From contig NC_079134.1 in assembly GCF_945859705.1 (NCBI RefSeq), positions 67,204,625-67,268,624 of the forward strand: DNA of 64,000 bases. Direction: 5' to 3'. This stretch comes from Episyrphus balteatus. Its lineage: Eukaryota > Arthropoda > Insecta > Diptera > Syrphidae. A program made the position numbers and the translations under genes. Numbering within the stretch: position 1 is the stretch's first letter; each line of letters begins with the position of its first letter. The notes below the pieces were generated by a model. The model searched no databases and was not told the origin of the DNA. It saw only the letters and a list, made by a program, of their open reading frames with translations. Below, piece after piece: positions 10,941 through 22,142 of the stretch.

Positions 10941-11687
10941 GGAGTATTTTACAGCCTCACTAACTTCTTCGACTTTGACATCGGATACTTCGCTTAAGTT
11001 AGGTGAAGCTATTGGAAAGTGTAGCCTTGGAAATTGTTCATTTAGAAGTTCATCACAATACTGTCGCCACCTGTGGAGGATTTCATCGTTTTCAACAAGT
11101 AGTTGGCCTTGAGCATTGTTAATGAACTTTGGCGAACAGATCTCCTGAGTATTTCTTCTTCTTTGGGCGGCTATTTTGAAGATGGTTGCGCCCTTATTCA
11201 CGTTTTGTCGTAGCTCTTGAATAGCACCAGCAGTCGGGGTAGAAATTTCATCTAGCTCCCGATATAGGTCTTCTGTATTCTTGGCTTGAATTTGGGCACA
11301 TATCTTCTTGGCTTCTTTCTTGCAGTTTCTATATTCCACTTCGAGGTGTGACTTTTGCTCTGTATTATTAGAGGGGCACTTCGACCAAGCTTTGAAAGCC
11401 ATTTTCTTTTTACTTACAAGTGCTTTAGCTTCATCATTCCACCACCATGTTTCTTTGCCTTGTTGGTTGTGTCCTTTTGAAACCCCTAACAGTGTTTTGG
11501 CTTTTTCTATGCAAGTTCGCTGTAGGAGGTCCCACATACTTTGTGCTGTACTCTCTTCATTTCGAAATATATTGGTGTTGTTATACAGATAGTCTTGCAT
11601 ATTCGAAAAAAAAGCTTCGCCTTTTTCCTTATCCAGATTATACCATTTGATCTTCCCAAAAGTCTTTGTCTGTTTGTTGTCGTTCAC
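9668..11687 (-). mobile_element. RTE-type non-LTR retrotransposon, 5'-truncated (unit 2 and beyond)
   Basis: Minus-strand element with the 3' untranslated region at 9668-9893 and the ORF at 9894-11687. The N-terminal endonuclease domain expected of an RTE-type ORF is absent, so the copy is 5' truncated at about 11687. No clean TSD could be seen because both flanks are made of similar ACCCACTCAC-rich short repeats. Confidence 0.8.
9894..11687 (-). CDS. RTE-type reverse transcriptase, internally deleted
   Basis: 597 codons. The N-terminal part is the linker that follows the endonuclease in these proteins (ETWWWNDEAKALV, residues 79-91). The RT begins near residue 252 (KGKAVGPDEIPSEF) and continues with LLPIFKGKGDTRSCDNYRSI (298-317) and QCGFVAGKSTTDA (345-357). 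At residues 377-388 motif A (HVVLVDFE) is joined directly to FADD, removing what would normally be roughly 80 residues, including the rest of motif A and motif B. The frame is kept but the enzyme lacks essential parts of the active site. The C-terminal domain (YLGSMINNKG, RPALTYGSQCW) is present. An open frame of this length despite the lesion suggests a young or non-autonomously copied version. The RTE assignment rests on overall motif pattern; confident for superfamily, less for clade. Confidence 0.8.
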   Translation of the reverse strand: MNDNKQTKTFGKIKWYNLDKEKGEAFFSNMQDYLYNNTNIFRNEESTAQSMWDLLQRTCIEKAKTLLGVSKGHNQQGKETWWWNDEAKALVSKKKMAFKAWSKCPSNNTEQKSHLEVEYRNCKKEAKKICAQIQAKNTEDLYRELDEISTPTAGAIQELRQNVNKGATIFKIAAQRRRNTQEICSPKFINNAQGQLLVENDEILHRWRQYCDELLNEQFPRLHFPIASPNLSEVSDVKVEEVSEAVKYSKKGKAVGPDEIPSEFCKKMGDIGYRWLMVLVSKLMRGDRMPNQWRESYLLPIFKGKGDTRSCDNYRSIKLMSHTMKIVERVLGSRLRKIIRLSDDQCGFVAGKSTTDAIQSIRIIMEKHRDSLEDLHVVLVDFEFFADDGAIISEDPISLQRALDVWVDVLEGNGYRISARKTEYLCCPFSDPHRPIPDIYLNGVVLPKCEKFKYLGSMINNKGTCDDDINHRVSVGWMKWRENSDIFCDRKMPPKLKGRLYTAVVRPALTYGSQCWTMYKKYESKLTAAEMKMLRMTAGVTKLDRIRSTKIRGSLHVKNTISQKIEHDRLSWYCHVQRRDSENPVMKSLIIQRSNTK

Positions 11688-12093
11688 TCACTCAATTATA
11701 AAAATTATAAAAAAAAAAATAAAATAAAATAATGTGTTATACAATGCATGCACCCACTCACCCAATCTAAAACAAAACAAAAAACTTATTTTATTGCACA
11801 TTAAAATACCCACCCAACACCCTTTTGTTAATAATAAAATCACTCAAATTAATTAAAAAAAAAAAAAAAACTAATCCACACATAAAACAAATAAAAATAA
11901 AATCATTTACATAAATAAAAGTCAAAATAAATACAAACCGTTTAGGTAATAAAATCTTACATAAAAGGTCATCTCATTCACTTTGAGCTCACCCATAAAA
12001 CATTAATTGTATATACAAACAAACACACACATAAGGTACAAGAAAGTTAGTTTAAATTAATAAATAAAATTTACTAACCCAAAACTTTCATAT
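11688..12093. other. Low-complexity AT-rich flank of the Gypsy composite
   Basis: No gene. Imperfect CACCCACTCACCC repeats, poly-A runs and AC-rich patches. The last four bases (ATAT, 12090-12093) match the four bases just after 51814. Confidence 0.6.
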
Positions 12094-12594
12094 TGTAACG
12101 ATGAATTACTGAACAATTTTTAACTAAACACACTCCCACTACTGCAAAGGTAGAAATGTGAACGCACCTTTAATAACTAAGAAACTACCCTCTGAACTCG
12201 TCCCTTAAAGATTCGACTGCTTAATATCCCTTGCTGAATATACCAAAAATATCCCACTGGACTGGAAATATGAAGCGCCCCTCCTGGAAAGGAAGTTTCG
12301 AGAGGCAGGGACGAGAGCCTTCGGGGACATTCTCGAGTCTCGGGGTTCTGGTATAAAAAGACAGTGTGGACACCGACCGGGGACAGTTTGATTTTGAAAG
12401 TGAAAGAGTACAGTACAAAGTGTAATAAAGTGTTGGAAATTGTAAGAAGTAAAGGATTTAAAAGTGCGTTTGTTTGAGCGAATAATAAAAGTGAATTGAG
12501 TTATAATAAAATGTGTTTTAATTTGAACGGAAAGATACGTGGAAATTAAATAAACGAAGTAAGTTTTATTGTGAAACCGGAATAAAACATTACA
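12094..12594 (+). repeat. Gypsy LTR 1 (5')
   Basis: 501 bp, TGTAACG...ATTACA. A TATA box (TATAAAA, 12352-12358) follows a GC-rich stretch, and AATAAAG lies downstream at about 12424. It lacks about 14 bp near 12120 that LTRs 2 and 3 have and is the most diverged of the three. Confidence 0.9.
12352..12358 (+). promoter_or_regulatory. TATA box of Gypsy LTR 1
   Basis: TATAAAA after CGGGGTTCTGG; repeated at 39041-39047 and 51568-51574 in the other LTRs. Likely start of element RNA some 25-30 bp downstream. Confidence 0.55.
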
Positions 12595-12595
12595 T

Positions 12596-12613
12596 TGGTG
12601 TCAGAAAAGTGGA
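12596..12613 (+). other. Primer binding site, tRNA-Leu type
   Basis: TGGTGTCAGAA follows the LTR after one base, complementary to the 3' end of a tRNA-Leu with CCA. The match weakens after 11 bases. The equivalent site in internal B is 39289-39306. Confidence 0.6.
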
Positions 12614-12719
12614 ATAAAACTAATTCATTTGTGCGATTCAGATAATTTCGCGAATAAATAGAAAGTGCGCGTGTGTTTGAACAAAAGAAATAAACAAAAA
12701 GAAAACAACAATGTGAAAT

Positions 12720-13556
12720 AAGTAAAAGAGAAAAATCTTCTCGAACAAATTGAGGCACAACGCAATGAACAGAGAGAACAATTAGAAAAACAACAGAGTA
12801 GTGTTCTCGAAAAAATGGAAGCACAGCAAAAGAACCTTCTAGACGAACAGAAAACCCTCATCGAAGGTAAGCTTGATACGATCGAGAACAAGTTGTTGCT
12901 CTTGATGCTTCCATAAAAGACGTTGCAAAACAATCCCAAGAAAAATTGAGAAAGTTGAAGAAAAACTCGAGCAAGTAGATGGAAAATTCGAGAAAGTGGA
13001 TGACAAATTTTAAAATATAGAAGTTAAAATGCAAAGTATTGACAAGGTTAGAAAAATTAAGATCCGAGAAAGTTCTGGTGAGTATCCAAAGAAAAAGGAA
13101 ATGCATCCACCAACCTTTGATGGACAAAGTTCTTGGTCAATCTACAAGAAACAGTTTGAAGCAGCTGCCACAACAAATGGCTGGGATGTGAAGACAAATG
13201 TATAGCGCTGACTCTTGCTCTTAGTGGTCCTGCTGCTGAGTTGTTACAAACTTTACCACCAGAAAAGAATGGTAACTTTAACGCTCTTGTCCAGGTCATT
13301 GAAAAACGCTTTGGAGATGGCCATATGCAAGAAGTCTTCCGCGTCCAACTCAATACAAGAATCTAGAAAAGAGGAGAAACTCTGCAACAACTCAAAGCTG
13401 ATATTGAAAGGTTAGCTCATCTGGCATATCCGACAGCAGGAGAAGACATTATCAATCAGTTCGCGACAGAAGCCTTTGTTCGTGCTGTATCTGACATAAA
13501 TCTTCAGCGAGCGATACGAACCGCTGGAAAATGTTCCCTTCCTGAAGCATTAGCGT
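12720..13556 (+). pseudogene. Gypsy gag, internal region A
   Basis: Remnant of the capsid-type Gag. A Glu/Gln-rich coiled coil (NEQREQLEKQQSSVLEKMEAQ) near 12760-12850 is followed by the capsid domain with PPTFDGQSSWSIYKKQFEAA near 13110 and LALSGPAAELLQTLPP near 13215. It is broken by a frameshift at about 13200, a TAG near 13363 and a deletion of about 245 bp near 12725 that removes the SAP-like N-terminus retained in B. A second deletion of about 320 bp at 13557 removes the end of gag and the start of protease. Confidence 0.75.
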
Positions 13557-13919
13557 TCGCATTGACACCGGTGCCACCACCTCTATTGTACGAAGAGACT
13601 TTGTGAAGATGACATGGCTACATAGCACCAACAGTAACTGTCTGAAGACCGCCACAGGAGAAGCAGCAAGGGTGTACGGTGAAGTCCGTCTTACGATCCG
13701 TATGGCAAAACTAGAGTTTTCGCATGTGTTTTTGGTGGCAGATATATGTGACGAGTGCATCATTGGAATCGACTTCATGAAGGAGCATGGAATCATTTTG
13801 GATATAGGTAATCAAGTCCTGAAATACAGAAATGTGGAGATCCCAATGGTCTATGGCAACGAAAACTCAACAACAATTAGAACTGTCATCAAAGAAGACA
13901 TGTGCCTGCCTCCTCCTTG
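13557..13919 (+). pseudogene. Gypsy protease remnant, internal region A
   Basis: Starts abruptly at the deletion join. The aspartic protease signature (IDTGATTSIVRRDFV) is read around 13562-13606 and the flap-to-second-strand region (CDECIIGIDFMKEHGI) around 13750-13800. The frame ends at a TGA at 13918, a nonsense change that internal B shares. Confidence 0.7.
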
Positions 13920-13929
13920 AGAAGTTTTT

Positions 13930-14845
13930 GTGTGGACGAAACTAAAGGGGAATATTGGAAGCCATCGATACTTCATGGTTGAGCCAGAAGTTGAGCAAAG
14001 TTCCCAAAACGTCATCATCGGGAAGACTTTTGTGGCACCAAAGAACAACATGGTACCTGTGTGGATACTTAACATCAAACCGTACCCAATCAAGCTCAAG
14101 AAAGGAGAAATTGTTGGGCAATGTGAATCTGTGTCCGAATTAACTAACTACAACGAGATGGACACACGGATGACTGTGAACTCGGAGTAACTAAATACTC
14201 AAATTCTAAAATCAGACAACTTGAGTCAACGTCAGCTTAATGTTGCTGGAAGGCTTCTTCACGAATATGCTGATATCTTCTCTTCACCCAGCGGGCAATA
14301 CGGCCGAACACAACTGGTGCAGCATCGAATCGATACAGGAGATGCTAGGCCGATTCGTCAACCAGGAAGACGTCTCCCCTTGGCCAAACAAGGTGAAGTT
14401 GAAGAAAGTTCAAAAAGAAGGATGGAAGCACTCGATTTTGTGTCGACTATCGCAGACTGAATGATGTGATGAAGAAAGACAGCCCCACTGCCAAGAATCA
14501 GCGATACTCTAGATGCAATGGAAGGAGCACACTGGTTTTCAACTTTGGATCTGAAGAGTGGTTACTGGCAGGTAGAAATCCATCCACAAGATCGGGAAAA
14601 GACGGCTTTCTCCACAGGAAATGGTCTGTGGCAGTTAAATTTCATGCCGTTTGGGCTATGTAATGCTCCTGCTACTTTTAAGCGTTTAATGGAGTGTGTT
14701 TTAAATGGATTAACCTGGAAATCTTGCCTAGTCTATTTGGATGATGTCGTCGTTTACGGGAAAACATTTGATGACCATTGTGTGAAGACCGGGGTGAAAT
14801 ATTTGGGGCAAATCATCTCATCCCAAGGAGTAAAGACTGATCCTG
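13930..14845 (+). pseudogene. Gypsy reverse transcriptase N-terminal half, internal region A
   Basis: RT connector and palm in several frames: QHRIDTGDARPIRQPGRRLP near 14325, then a 72-bp deletion at about 14410 that removes the block retained in B (LVKKKDGS region), then FSTLDLKSGYWQVEIHPQDR (frame of 14518), MPFGLCNAPATFKRLM and the catalytic YLDD near 14740. An in-frame deletion after GKTFDDHC removes part of the thumb. The sequence is interrupted at 14845 by the 18-kb LTR element and resumes at 33104. Confidence 0.8.
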
Positions 14846-17460
14846 TGTTACCGTCCTAGCTGGGGGGGAAGGGGGATAAGAATGGAGAAAAGCGAGGTTA
14901 GGATTTTAGGTTGGATAAAGAAACGGTGATGGCAAAGGTAAGATATGAAGTGAGAACGGATCCTTAATCGAAGGAAGAAGCTGAAGCTAAATTATTAATG
15001 TAAGTATCGAACAGAAAAGGAAACGGAATGGAAACCGGATATGGAAATTAAAGATTTCGAGGGTAAGCAAAATAAAGGGAAAAATAAAAATGTATTGAAT
15101 GGGATTTTTTTTTTTTTTTTGGGATGAGTCTGACTCTGGGACCTGGTACGCTCGCGAGGCAAGGCTCAACTCGCCGGAATAGGGGGGGATCTTGTCCCTC
15201 GGTCAGACTAGACCAGGTAACAAAAACATAAATCGTGCCAAAGAAAAATTTCACAAAAAACGAAAACGTTACACACAGGTAACCCTCCACCACATAAAAA
15301 AAATACGGCTTACCACCAAGTATCGAAGAAAATTTTTCGGAGTGACGTTGCAGATGTTGGGCAACGCATAGCCCACCCTACCATGGAATCCATTTCCGCT
15401 TTTGTTGAATTCCCCTGATATCTTCCTTCATGCGTCCTTCAGCCCATTATGGATTATCGCCCGGGGCACATACCTCCCACTCCACCCCCTGAAAATCAAA
15501 AACCTAGAATTCCATTAAGCTGGTGTACAGCTCAGAAAAACACATGACGGTTTGGGTGATTCACAAACATAATTTTTCTTATTTTTTATTAAAGAATTTT
15601 AAACGATTCGACAAACATTGATTGGATAATTTTCATTTAATTTAGTTTTTAATTTTATTATAAATTAATTATCAAAAAAAATTTTTATTTTTGTTTTATT
15701 TTATTTTTATATGACAAGTTATATTTTTTTTTTGATTTTTTTTTTTTGATTTTTGTTTAAAATTTTTACCTTTTTTTTTTTATTTTCAAAAATTTGAATT
15801 TTACTCTATTCTTCTTTAAACTCAAAAATAAAGTTTTCAAATAAAAAAAGTATATAAATTTATTTTATTTTTTTTTTTCTTTATGACGAAAAACATTTAA
15901 CACAGAAACTTTCCTTCCGCCATATAACCCCAATATGAATTGAAGGCCAATTGGACCTCAAGGTGAATATCCCCCTGTACTTTTTGAAATACAAAAACTC
16001 ACTCTGGATTTTGGACCTTTGTGTCCTTTTAATTCAAATTTTCGAAACTCTACCCCTGCCTAAATTGAGCTCAGTTTAGGAGTACAAAAAAAATTTTTGG
16101 TTGCGTCTTCTATGACGTCCTTTCCCGAAGGCACCGAGGGTTGGGTTCTCTAACTTTAGCGGGTATCAACTTTCCCTCTTAAAGGATTTCGTATTTGCTT
16201 TTATCCCTTTTTTTTTTTTTTGAAGTTTAAATTTTTCAAAAGAATTACAGAAAATTGAAAAAAAATTGAATTATTGAAAAAAAACTATTTTTTCTTGTTT
16301 TACAATCATTAATTTCTTAAACGAAAATATCACCCAAAAAAAAATTTTTATGATTTTAATTTTTCTCTATCTTTCATTTTTTTCTGTTATAAATATTTCT
16401 TTTTTTTGTAATGATTTCTGTTTAATTTTGTTTCGGTTTTAATTTTGCGGATTCTTCGTGGAAGTGCCTTTTGCACGCATCTGGGATTCTTATATATATG
16501 TCTTCAAGATTTATTTTTGCAATTTAGGTTGGAGTTTTCCTTTCTTCATAATTCGCCGAAAAAGTTTTTTGAATAAAATGCTTGGAGTGAAAGACGATTT
16601 GAAAGAATTCTCAGGTGCATTCAATAAATTTTACTTGAGGAATGTTAAATAATATTGGCGGCCACGACCGTTTGACTTTGTCGGTGACCGCCAAATCTCG
16701 AGACCCTTTCACCGTTAAAGCCTAAACGCGTTGGAACGTTAGATAACTGTATTTAAGATTATCATAATGTACCACTTACCGATTTGGGATTTTTTTATTT
16801 TTCTTACTTAAGCTTTTCAATAAAAAAAACTTCCTTCGCTCGCCAGAGGATCAGTATCCGGTTTTGGTTCTTTTTAATTTTTGAATTAAAATTCAATTCG
16901 AATTATTGCCGGATATACAATATACAAAAAAAAACGCACTGCCTTACAAAAAAAAGGTCTTGGTTTGGCTGAACTAACTTTAACTTTTTATCACTTTGGT
17001 AGCTGGTACTAGCCACCGACGATATGAATCCACTTTTACAAACTACTTGTACTGGTGGATAACTACGCTATAGCCACCCAGTGTTTCTTTTTTTTCTATC
17101 GTTCCAGATTTTCTCCCACCATTTATCTCTGACTCTATATTTCAGGTTGCAAATGGTGTGATTCCTCACACACCATCATCTGTGATTCATGTACCTATCA
17201 GGTATATAGCCCTAGTAGGTGTCTTCCCTATGTCATAATCATTTCCAATCATGTGCCTAACTGATATACAGTCATAGTAGTTGCTTTTCCTATACCACAA
17301 GGTGAATATAGTAGTGATAGCATGGACACAAACCCATAACCCAAAAAGATTTCTTCCAATTTCTACTTGTTATAGAAGATTTTGAGAAACAACAATTCAT
17401 CGGTTTCCTTTTGCCTTTCATATCCGGCTACATTTCCGGAATGAAATATAATTATATCTC

Positions 17461-18297
17461 ATGAATCTTTTCTTTTTCTACAGATCTACTCCCGACTCTA
17501 CCTTACCAAATGGACTCATCTCTATAATCTACTACTTTTTTTCTTTTCTAGATTTTGTTACTTCCCCTCTTAACGAGGCGGCCATCATTGTTTTGACGAA
17601 ACTCTCTCCTACAAAAATGGAGTCAAACGTCAACATCACGAAGAAGGAGGACGTCTGCTTGGAAGGTAAATAATTTTCATTTTTATTTTTATTATTATTT
17701 TTTTTTTTTAAATATGTTTACTTATAGTCATCGTGACAAGCCTAAACACTTCTTTCAACAAATCAGCCTCCAACAACGACAGTGCAAATTCTATACGCAT
17801 CGCCAGTGCTGATACATCACTAAATGCATCCCTCCCACCAAGTCCATGGGAGTCGCGACGCATTCGTGCCGATTTAATCGAAGCCAAGGCTAGAATTGTT
17901 AAATTTAAACAAGAAATCGAACGTCAACACGAAATCGTCAAGAAAGGGAGTCAATGTATGATAGTAAAGTTCGTGAACTCACTAAACAATGTGATTTCTC
18001 ATCCAACAAACTGCTAGACATGGAAAAGCACATGACTGTGATGCGTAAGAGAGAACAACGTTCCAAATCCGAATTTACTGCTGCCAAGAGCGAACTCAAT
18101 GAACAAGAGTTAGCTTACGAAGAAACGATTCATGAGCTTCAGCGAACTAATGCGGAAATTGAAGAGAATGCGAGACTCATGCAACACGACTTGACCAATG
18201 AATTGAGTGACTATCGACGACACTCAGACAATGATACAGCTTTCCCTTATTTCTCAACTCTATCAAAATTTTGAATGGAAGTTCAAAATTCAAGTCA
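17461..18297 (+). pseudogene. Mad1-like gene fragment inside the 3' LTR
   Basis: Plus strand, antisense to the element. Exon 1 coding starts at ATG 17617 (MESNVNITKKEDVCLEG) and ends at 17665; GTAAAT begins a 62-bp intron ending TTATAG at 17727, and exon 2 (17728 on) continues in frame as VIVTSLNTSF. Exon 2 encodes a Ser/Asn-rich stretch, then SPWESRRIRADLIEAKARI and a long Glu/Arg-rich coiled coil to about 18250. Two further acceptor-like sites (TTTCTACAG near 17482, TTTTCTAG near 17550) suggest 5' UTR introns. The coiled coil with its ESRRIRADLIEA entry resembles the N-terminus of insect spindle checkpoint protein Mad1, a nuclear-pore and kinetochore partner of Mad2; recognised from memory, not searched. 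A frameshift at about 17950 separates two coding frames (17733-18017 and 17954-18274), and the gene stops there, so it is a broken fragment. Confidence 0.5.
17666..17727 (+). other. Short spliceosomal-type intron in the captured gene fragment
   Basis: 62 bp, GTAAAT to TTATAG, with a T-rich tract before the acceptor. Removing it keeps the frame (phase 1). The equivalent in the other LTR is 32139-32199 (61 bp). Confidence 0.65.
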
Positions 18298-18441
18298 AGG
18301 TAACAAAAGTAGCCGCGAATTTCTTGGATATAATTAATTTGTAAATATTGACATAAATGTTTAAAACAAAGTTTTTTGTTTTTTCTTAAAGGATGGAATT
18401 AACATAATATATTGTTAATTTTAGAGAAGAGGCTGAATTGC

Positions 18442-18778
18442 AAATGTTTTCTTTTAAAAACATTATTATTGTTAATTTGTTCTACAGTACCTTTAATAAT
18501 TTTTTTTTTCTTTTACAGGAGTGTACATCATCTTTCTACTATGTTTTGGAATATCGTTAGCAGAGGAATGATCCCACTTTGGAAGGGAATGATTTAATCG
18601 ATCGCTTTTTTACTTGGGATGCGATTCTTAATTGAAGGTAGATTTCGTAGTTATTGTTTTTTTTTTCATCTTGATATATTTTTTTTTTATATATAAATTA
18701 TATGATTTATCTCAAGGAGATTTTCTTGACATAAATATTATGCAAATAGGTTCCAAAAAAAAATTGTGTGTGACTGGT

Positions 18779-18817
<39 letters not shown>

Positions 18818-19925
18818 GTTTGGAATAATCTCTTCACTGATAGTGGAAGTATATATTAAGGTGGAAGAACAGGGCATACATGTCCGTCTGCGGCCTCAAT
18901 TACAGGATACTTTAGTTGGTATCTCTTGTGGTTTTCCATTTGCTTTTAAGATTTTTGTGTAAAAATCTCCGATTTTCCACCGCAAATGGATTATAAAATC
19001 TAGATTTGTAATTGCGCACGAAATCTGTGCGAACAAAGGAAACGTTAAAATAAAATTACAACGAACGTTCAGACAAATGTCAAAAGAGAAAGGTGGGTGG
19101 TGAAAAAAGTTGTGCTCGTATGCGTGAATCTTGATAACAATCCCGATTCGGATTATTGAATCTCGAATTCATTTTTTTTTTTCTTTTTTTTTTTTCTGAG
19201 CCACAATTAGGTCATGAAATCTGAAATTTTTTTCACTTCTTCATTCCCTCTTTCAGCAGTCAGGTTCACAATACTGATTCTGAATTTCGTCAATATGAGA
19301 CGACATCAGACTAAACAATTGTTGATTCGTTTGCTAGCTGCTGAATCGGTTTTTCTTAGGCAGTGTTTGTTTTTCGTATCCACTGGATCTTGTTTTGGCA
19401 CATTATAATTTTCGGTTTCCTATACGTGATAGGTCGATGCATAGGGACGAGTTTCTGGTACATGAAAGCTTTATATTTACAAGAAGAGTAACTGATATAA
19501 CAATTAGAGTTTATATTAATAACAGATAGGAAATAGATAATAAATAAATAATACAAAATAAACCACCACCTAAAATAAATAATGAATAACACTATACAAT
19601 AATTGATCAAAGACTTATGCAACTAATCGAAATCAACGATAATGGTTGTACCAAAAAAAATATTAAATTTAATGAATTATACAAACGAATGAGTATGTGC
19701 AGATTGAATACAATAATAAATTAACAAAAAAAAATTTACTTAACCTCATAGATAGGAAAAATTAAACGAGGTAACAAATTAAATTTTTTTTTTTTTTTTC
19801 AAACAAAATATTTGTACTTGAGACATAACATCTCCCATTCTTCAAGAACGATTAACTTGCATGTTTTCATTAAATAATTTAAATCAACAAGTGAATTGAT
19901 AACGTAATAATTCATGATCTACTAT
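18442..19925. other. Unassigned AT-rich filler between 3' LTR and integrase
   Basis: About 1.5 kb where the 3' end of integrase, the polypurine tract and 186 bp of U3 should be. It contains a 33-base poly-T (18784-18816) and acceptor-like TTTTACAG near 18519. An 88-codon hydrophobic minus-strand frame at 19356-19622 has no recognisable features. Probably an insertion-deletion product; origin unknown. Confidence 0.5.
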
Positions 19926-20040
19926 TAATAAATAAATATAATAAATAAATAAATAAAATAAATAAATAAATAAAATAAATAAATATGTAAATATGTAAAT
20001 AAATATAGTATATGCTCTAATAAATAAATAAATAAATATA
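19926..20040. repeat. AATA/AAATA microsatellite
   Basis: Imperfect (AATA)n array with ATGT variants. It lies at the point where the integrase frame loses its sequence, so the pol frame reads into it up to a stop at 20017. Confidence 0.85.
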
Positions 20041-21910
20041 TTTATGCTCTACGAATAAATAATTCAATAATGCGATGTCACTTATGTATACATCCCAGTC
20101 GCGCTGATCTTCTTTCAGATATGAACGTATGGCCGCCAACAGTGTTCTATTCACTCTTTCGGAGGCGTTAGACTGAGGCGAATAATAGGCGGTTTTGAAA
20201 TATCGAATTCCATAGCCTTTTAGAAAATTTTGGAAATCTTTAGCAATAAATTGTTTCCCGTTATCGGAGTGAATTATCTGTGGTACTCCAAACGCGTTAA
20301 ATACCTCATTTTTCAAAAATTTAATAATGCTTGAAGTGTTAGCTGAACGTAACGGGTGTAAAAACACATACTTGGAAAAATGGTCGAGGACTACAAAGAC
20401 ATAAGCGTTTCCTTTTTTAGATCGGGGATAGGGACCTAAAAAATCTACAAATAGTTTTTGAAACGGAAGTTCTGTTACATAATTATTCTCTATTGGTGGA
20501 CGAAGAATCTGATCAGACGACTTACTTTGTTTACAAATTTCACATTTATTTATAAAATTTTTGATCTGTGTGGCCATGTTTGGCCAGTAAAAGAACTGCC
20601 TTACACGATGTAGGGTCTTTGCGATGCCGCCATGGCTTGCTTGCGGGGGCTCATGAGTCAATCTGATAACTTCTTCCGTCAAACCTGAAGGAATCCATAA
20701 ACGCCATTCGTTATGGAATAAGGTAGCATCTCCATCAACCGGTAGAGCTCGTTTATAGACATAATTGTCTTCAACTCTTACATCTGGCAAATCGGCACTA
20801 TGGTTTTGTATTGTCGATATTAGATTCTGATACTCTTCCGAATGAAACTCCTCTGACTCCAAATCTGTCAAAGTGTCTATTTCCGCAACTTCTAGACAAT
20901 CTAAATGGGCCCGAGAAAGAGTGTCTGGAACGACGTTGAGTGTACCTTTCCGGTGCTCTATGTCGAAGACATAGGATTGAAGCTCTAAACTCCATCGAGC
21001 TAGACGACCGTTCAGGTCTTTCATGTTCATCAGCCACTTTAGACTGGCGTGGTCTGTGATAACAGTAAAGTCCATGCCTTCGACATAGGGACGGAACTTT
21101 TTCACCGCCATCACGGCCGCCATACACTCCTTCTCGGTCACTGTGTAGTTCCTTTGACAAGAATTCAACTTTTGCGAAAAATACGAGATAGGAAATTCTG
21201 CTTCACTTTCGTCCTTCTGAAAGAGTACTGCCCCAATTCCAGAATCTGAAGCATCACACTGAATGAAGAATTTCTTCTTAAAGTCTGGATGAATGAGAAC
21301 CGGAGCCGATGTTAAGGCTGCTTTCAATTGGTCAAATGCAACCATGGCCTCATCCGTCATCTTGAACTTTACATTTTTTTTCTTGAGCGTATCGGTTAAG
21401 GGAGCGGTCAAGCTGGAGAAGTCCTTAATGAAGCGCCTGTACCACCCAGCCATACCGAGCAGCCGTCGCACTTGTCGAGAATTTTTCGGTATGGGAAAAT
21501 TAGTCACCGCTTCAATTTTTGCAGGATCCGGTTTTAGTTTCCCACCACCAACTATAAAACCCAAGTATTTTAGCTCTTTGAAGCAAAACTTCGATTTCTT
21601 TAAGTTGATGGTGAGATTAGCTTTTCTAAGACATTCGGCTACTTGGTCTAACAGAGTGATATGAGTATCGAAGTCGGGTGATATAATTAACAAATCGTCT
21701 AAATACACGAACACACTCTCCCTGAGTCGTGCAGGGATAACCTTGTCCATTAAACGGCATAACCTTTGAGCTGCATTACACAAACCAAAAGGCATGACCG
21801 TGAATTGGTACAAGGGTCTCCCCGGTACCGCAAACGCAGTTTTTTCCCTACTCTGTTTCTCGAGCGGGATCTGCCAAAAAGCTTCCTTAAGGTCCACACT
21901 GCTTATGAAG
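20017..21910 (-). pseudogene. Pol of the 18-kb element: RT, RNase H, integrase (part 2)
   Basis: The frame spans 20017-22011 (664 codons), but its first 36 or so residues come from the MITE. RT resumes at SSVDLKEAFWQIP (residue 37), has MPFGLCNA (73-80) and catalytic YLDD (103-106). RNase H has D253 in QCDASDSG, E295 in TVTEKE and D320 in VITDHASLKWL. Integrase has an HHCC-type zinc site (H453, H460, C490, C493) and all three DDE residues: D523 (FVDFLG), D583 (HSDNGKQF) and E618 (NASERVNR). After DWDVYISDIA (about residue 647, near 20072) the sequence runs into the AATA microsatellite, so the integrase C-terminal domain is missing. Catalytic residues are well kept, which implies a fairly recent insertion before the breaks. 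Confidence 0.9.
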
Positions 21911-21912
21911 TA

Positions 21913-22142
21913 CAGTAGCGAGCAAAAAAAATGCAAACGAAAGAGGTTTAAAGAGTTTTGAACAATAACTGTGTTACCAAATTTGGCATATTGAAACTGT
22001 TTTATTTTCATTATGTTTTCAATATGTTAAATATTTTACTCCAAAACCATTATTTGGTCAAAAGTCTACCTTAATATGCGTCTTTAGACAAGCAAAAAAA
22101 TGCAAATGTTTTTATTGTTTGCATTTTTTTTGCTCGCTACTG
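21913..22142. mobile_element. Tc1/mariner-type MITE inside pol
   Basis: 230 bp with perfect 26-bp terminal inverted repeats beginning CAGTAGCGAGCAAAAAAAAT and flanked by the dinucleotide TA on both sides (21911-21912 and 22143-22144), the target preference of the Tc1/mariner superfamily. No ORF. It interrupts the RT domain in the middle of the fingers-palm region and breaks the pol frame. Confidence 0.9.

Larger units (their letters stand above)
14846..18441 (-). repeat. 3' LTR of the 18-kb element, U3 end missing
   Basis: Matches 29398-32917 closely and starts with TGTTACCG, as the other LTR does. At 18441 (GAATTGCAAAT) it departs from the 5' LTR, so the outer 186 bp of U3 (32918-33103 in the other copy) are absent. 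It keeps about 60 bp at 15957-16018 that the other LTR has lost between two TTGGACCT repeats. Poly-T and poly-A runs are frequent. It carries a Mad1-like gene fragment on the opposite strand. Confidence 0.85.

Noticed and set aside
16458..16652. 64-codon plus-strand frame present in both LTRs of the 18-kb element
   Set aside because: Its repetition is explained by the LTR duplication; no motif and no splice structure that would tie it to the Mad1-like fragment.
19356..19622. 88-codon hydrophobic minus-strand frame
   Set aside because: Low-complexity Ile/Tyr-rich translation of AT-rich DNA; no homology recognised.
19771..19776. GTAACA at the start of a T-rich run as possible inner end of the 3' LTR
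   Set aside because: The preceding bases do not match the last 186 bp of the other LTR, so the match is too short to be an LTR end.
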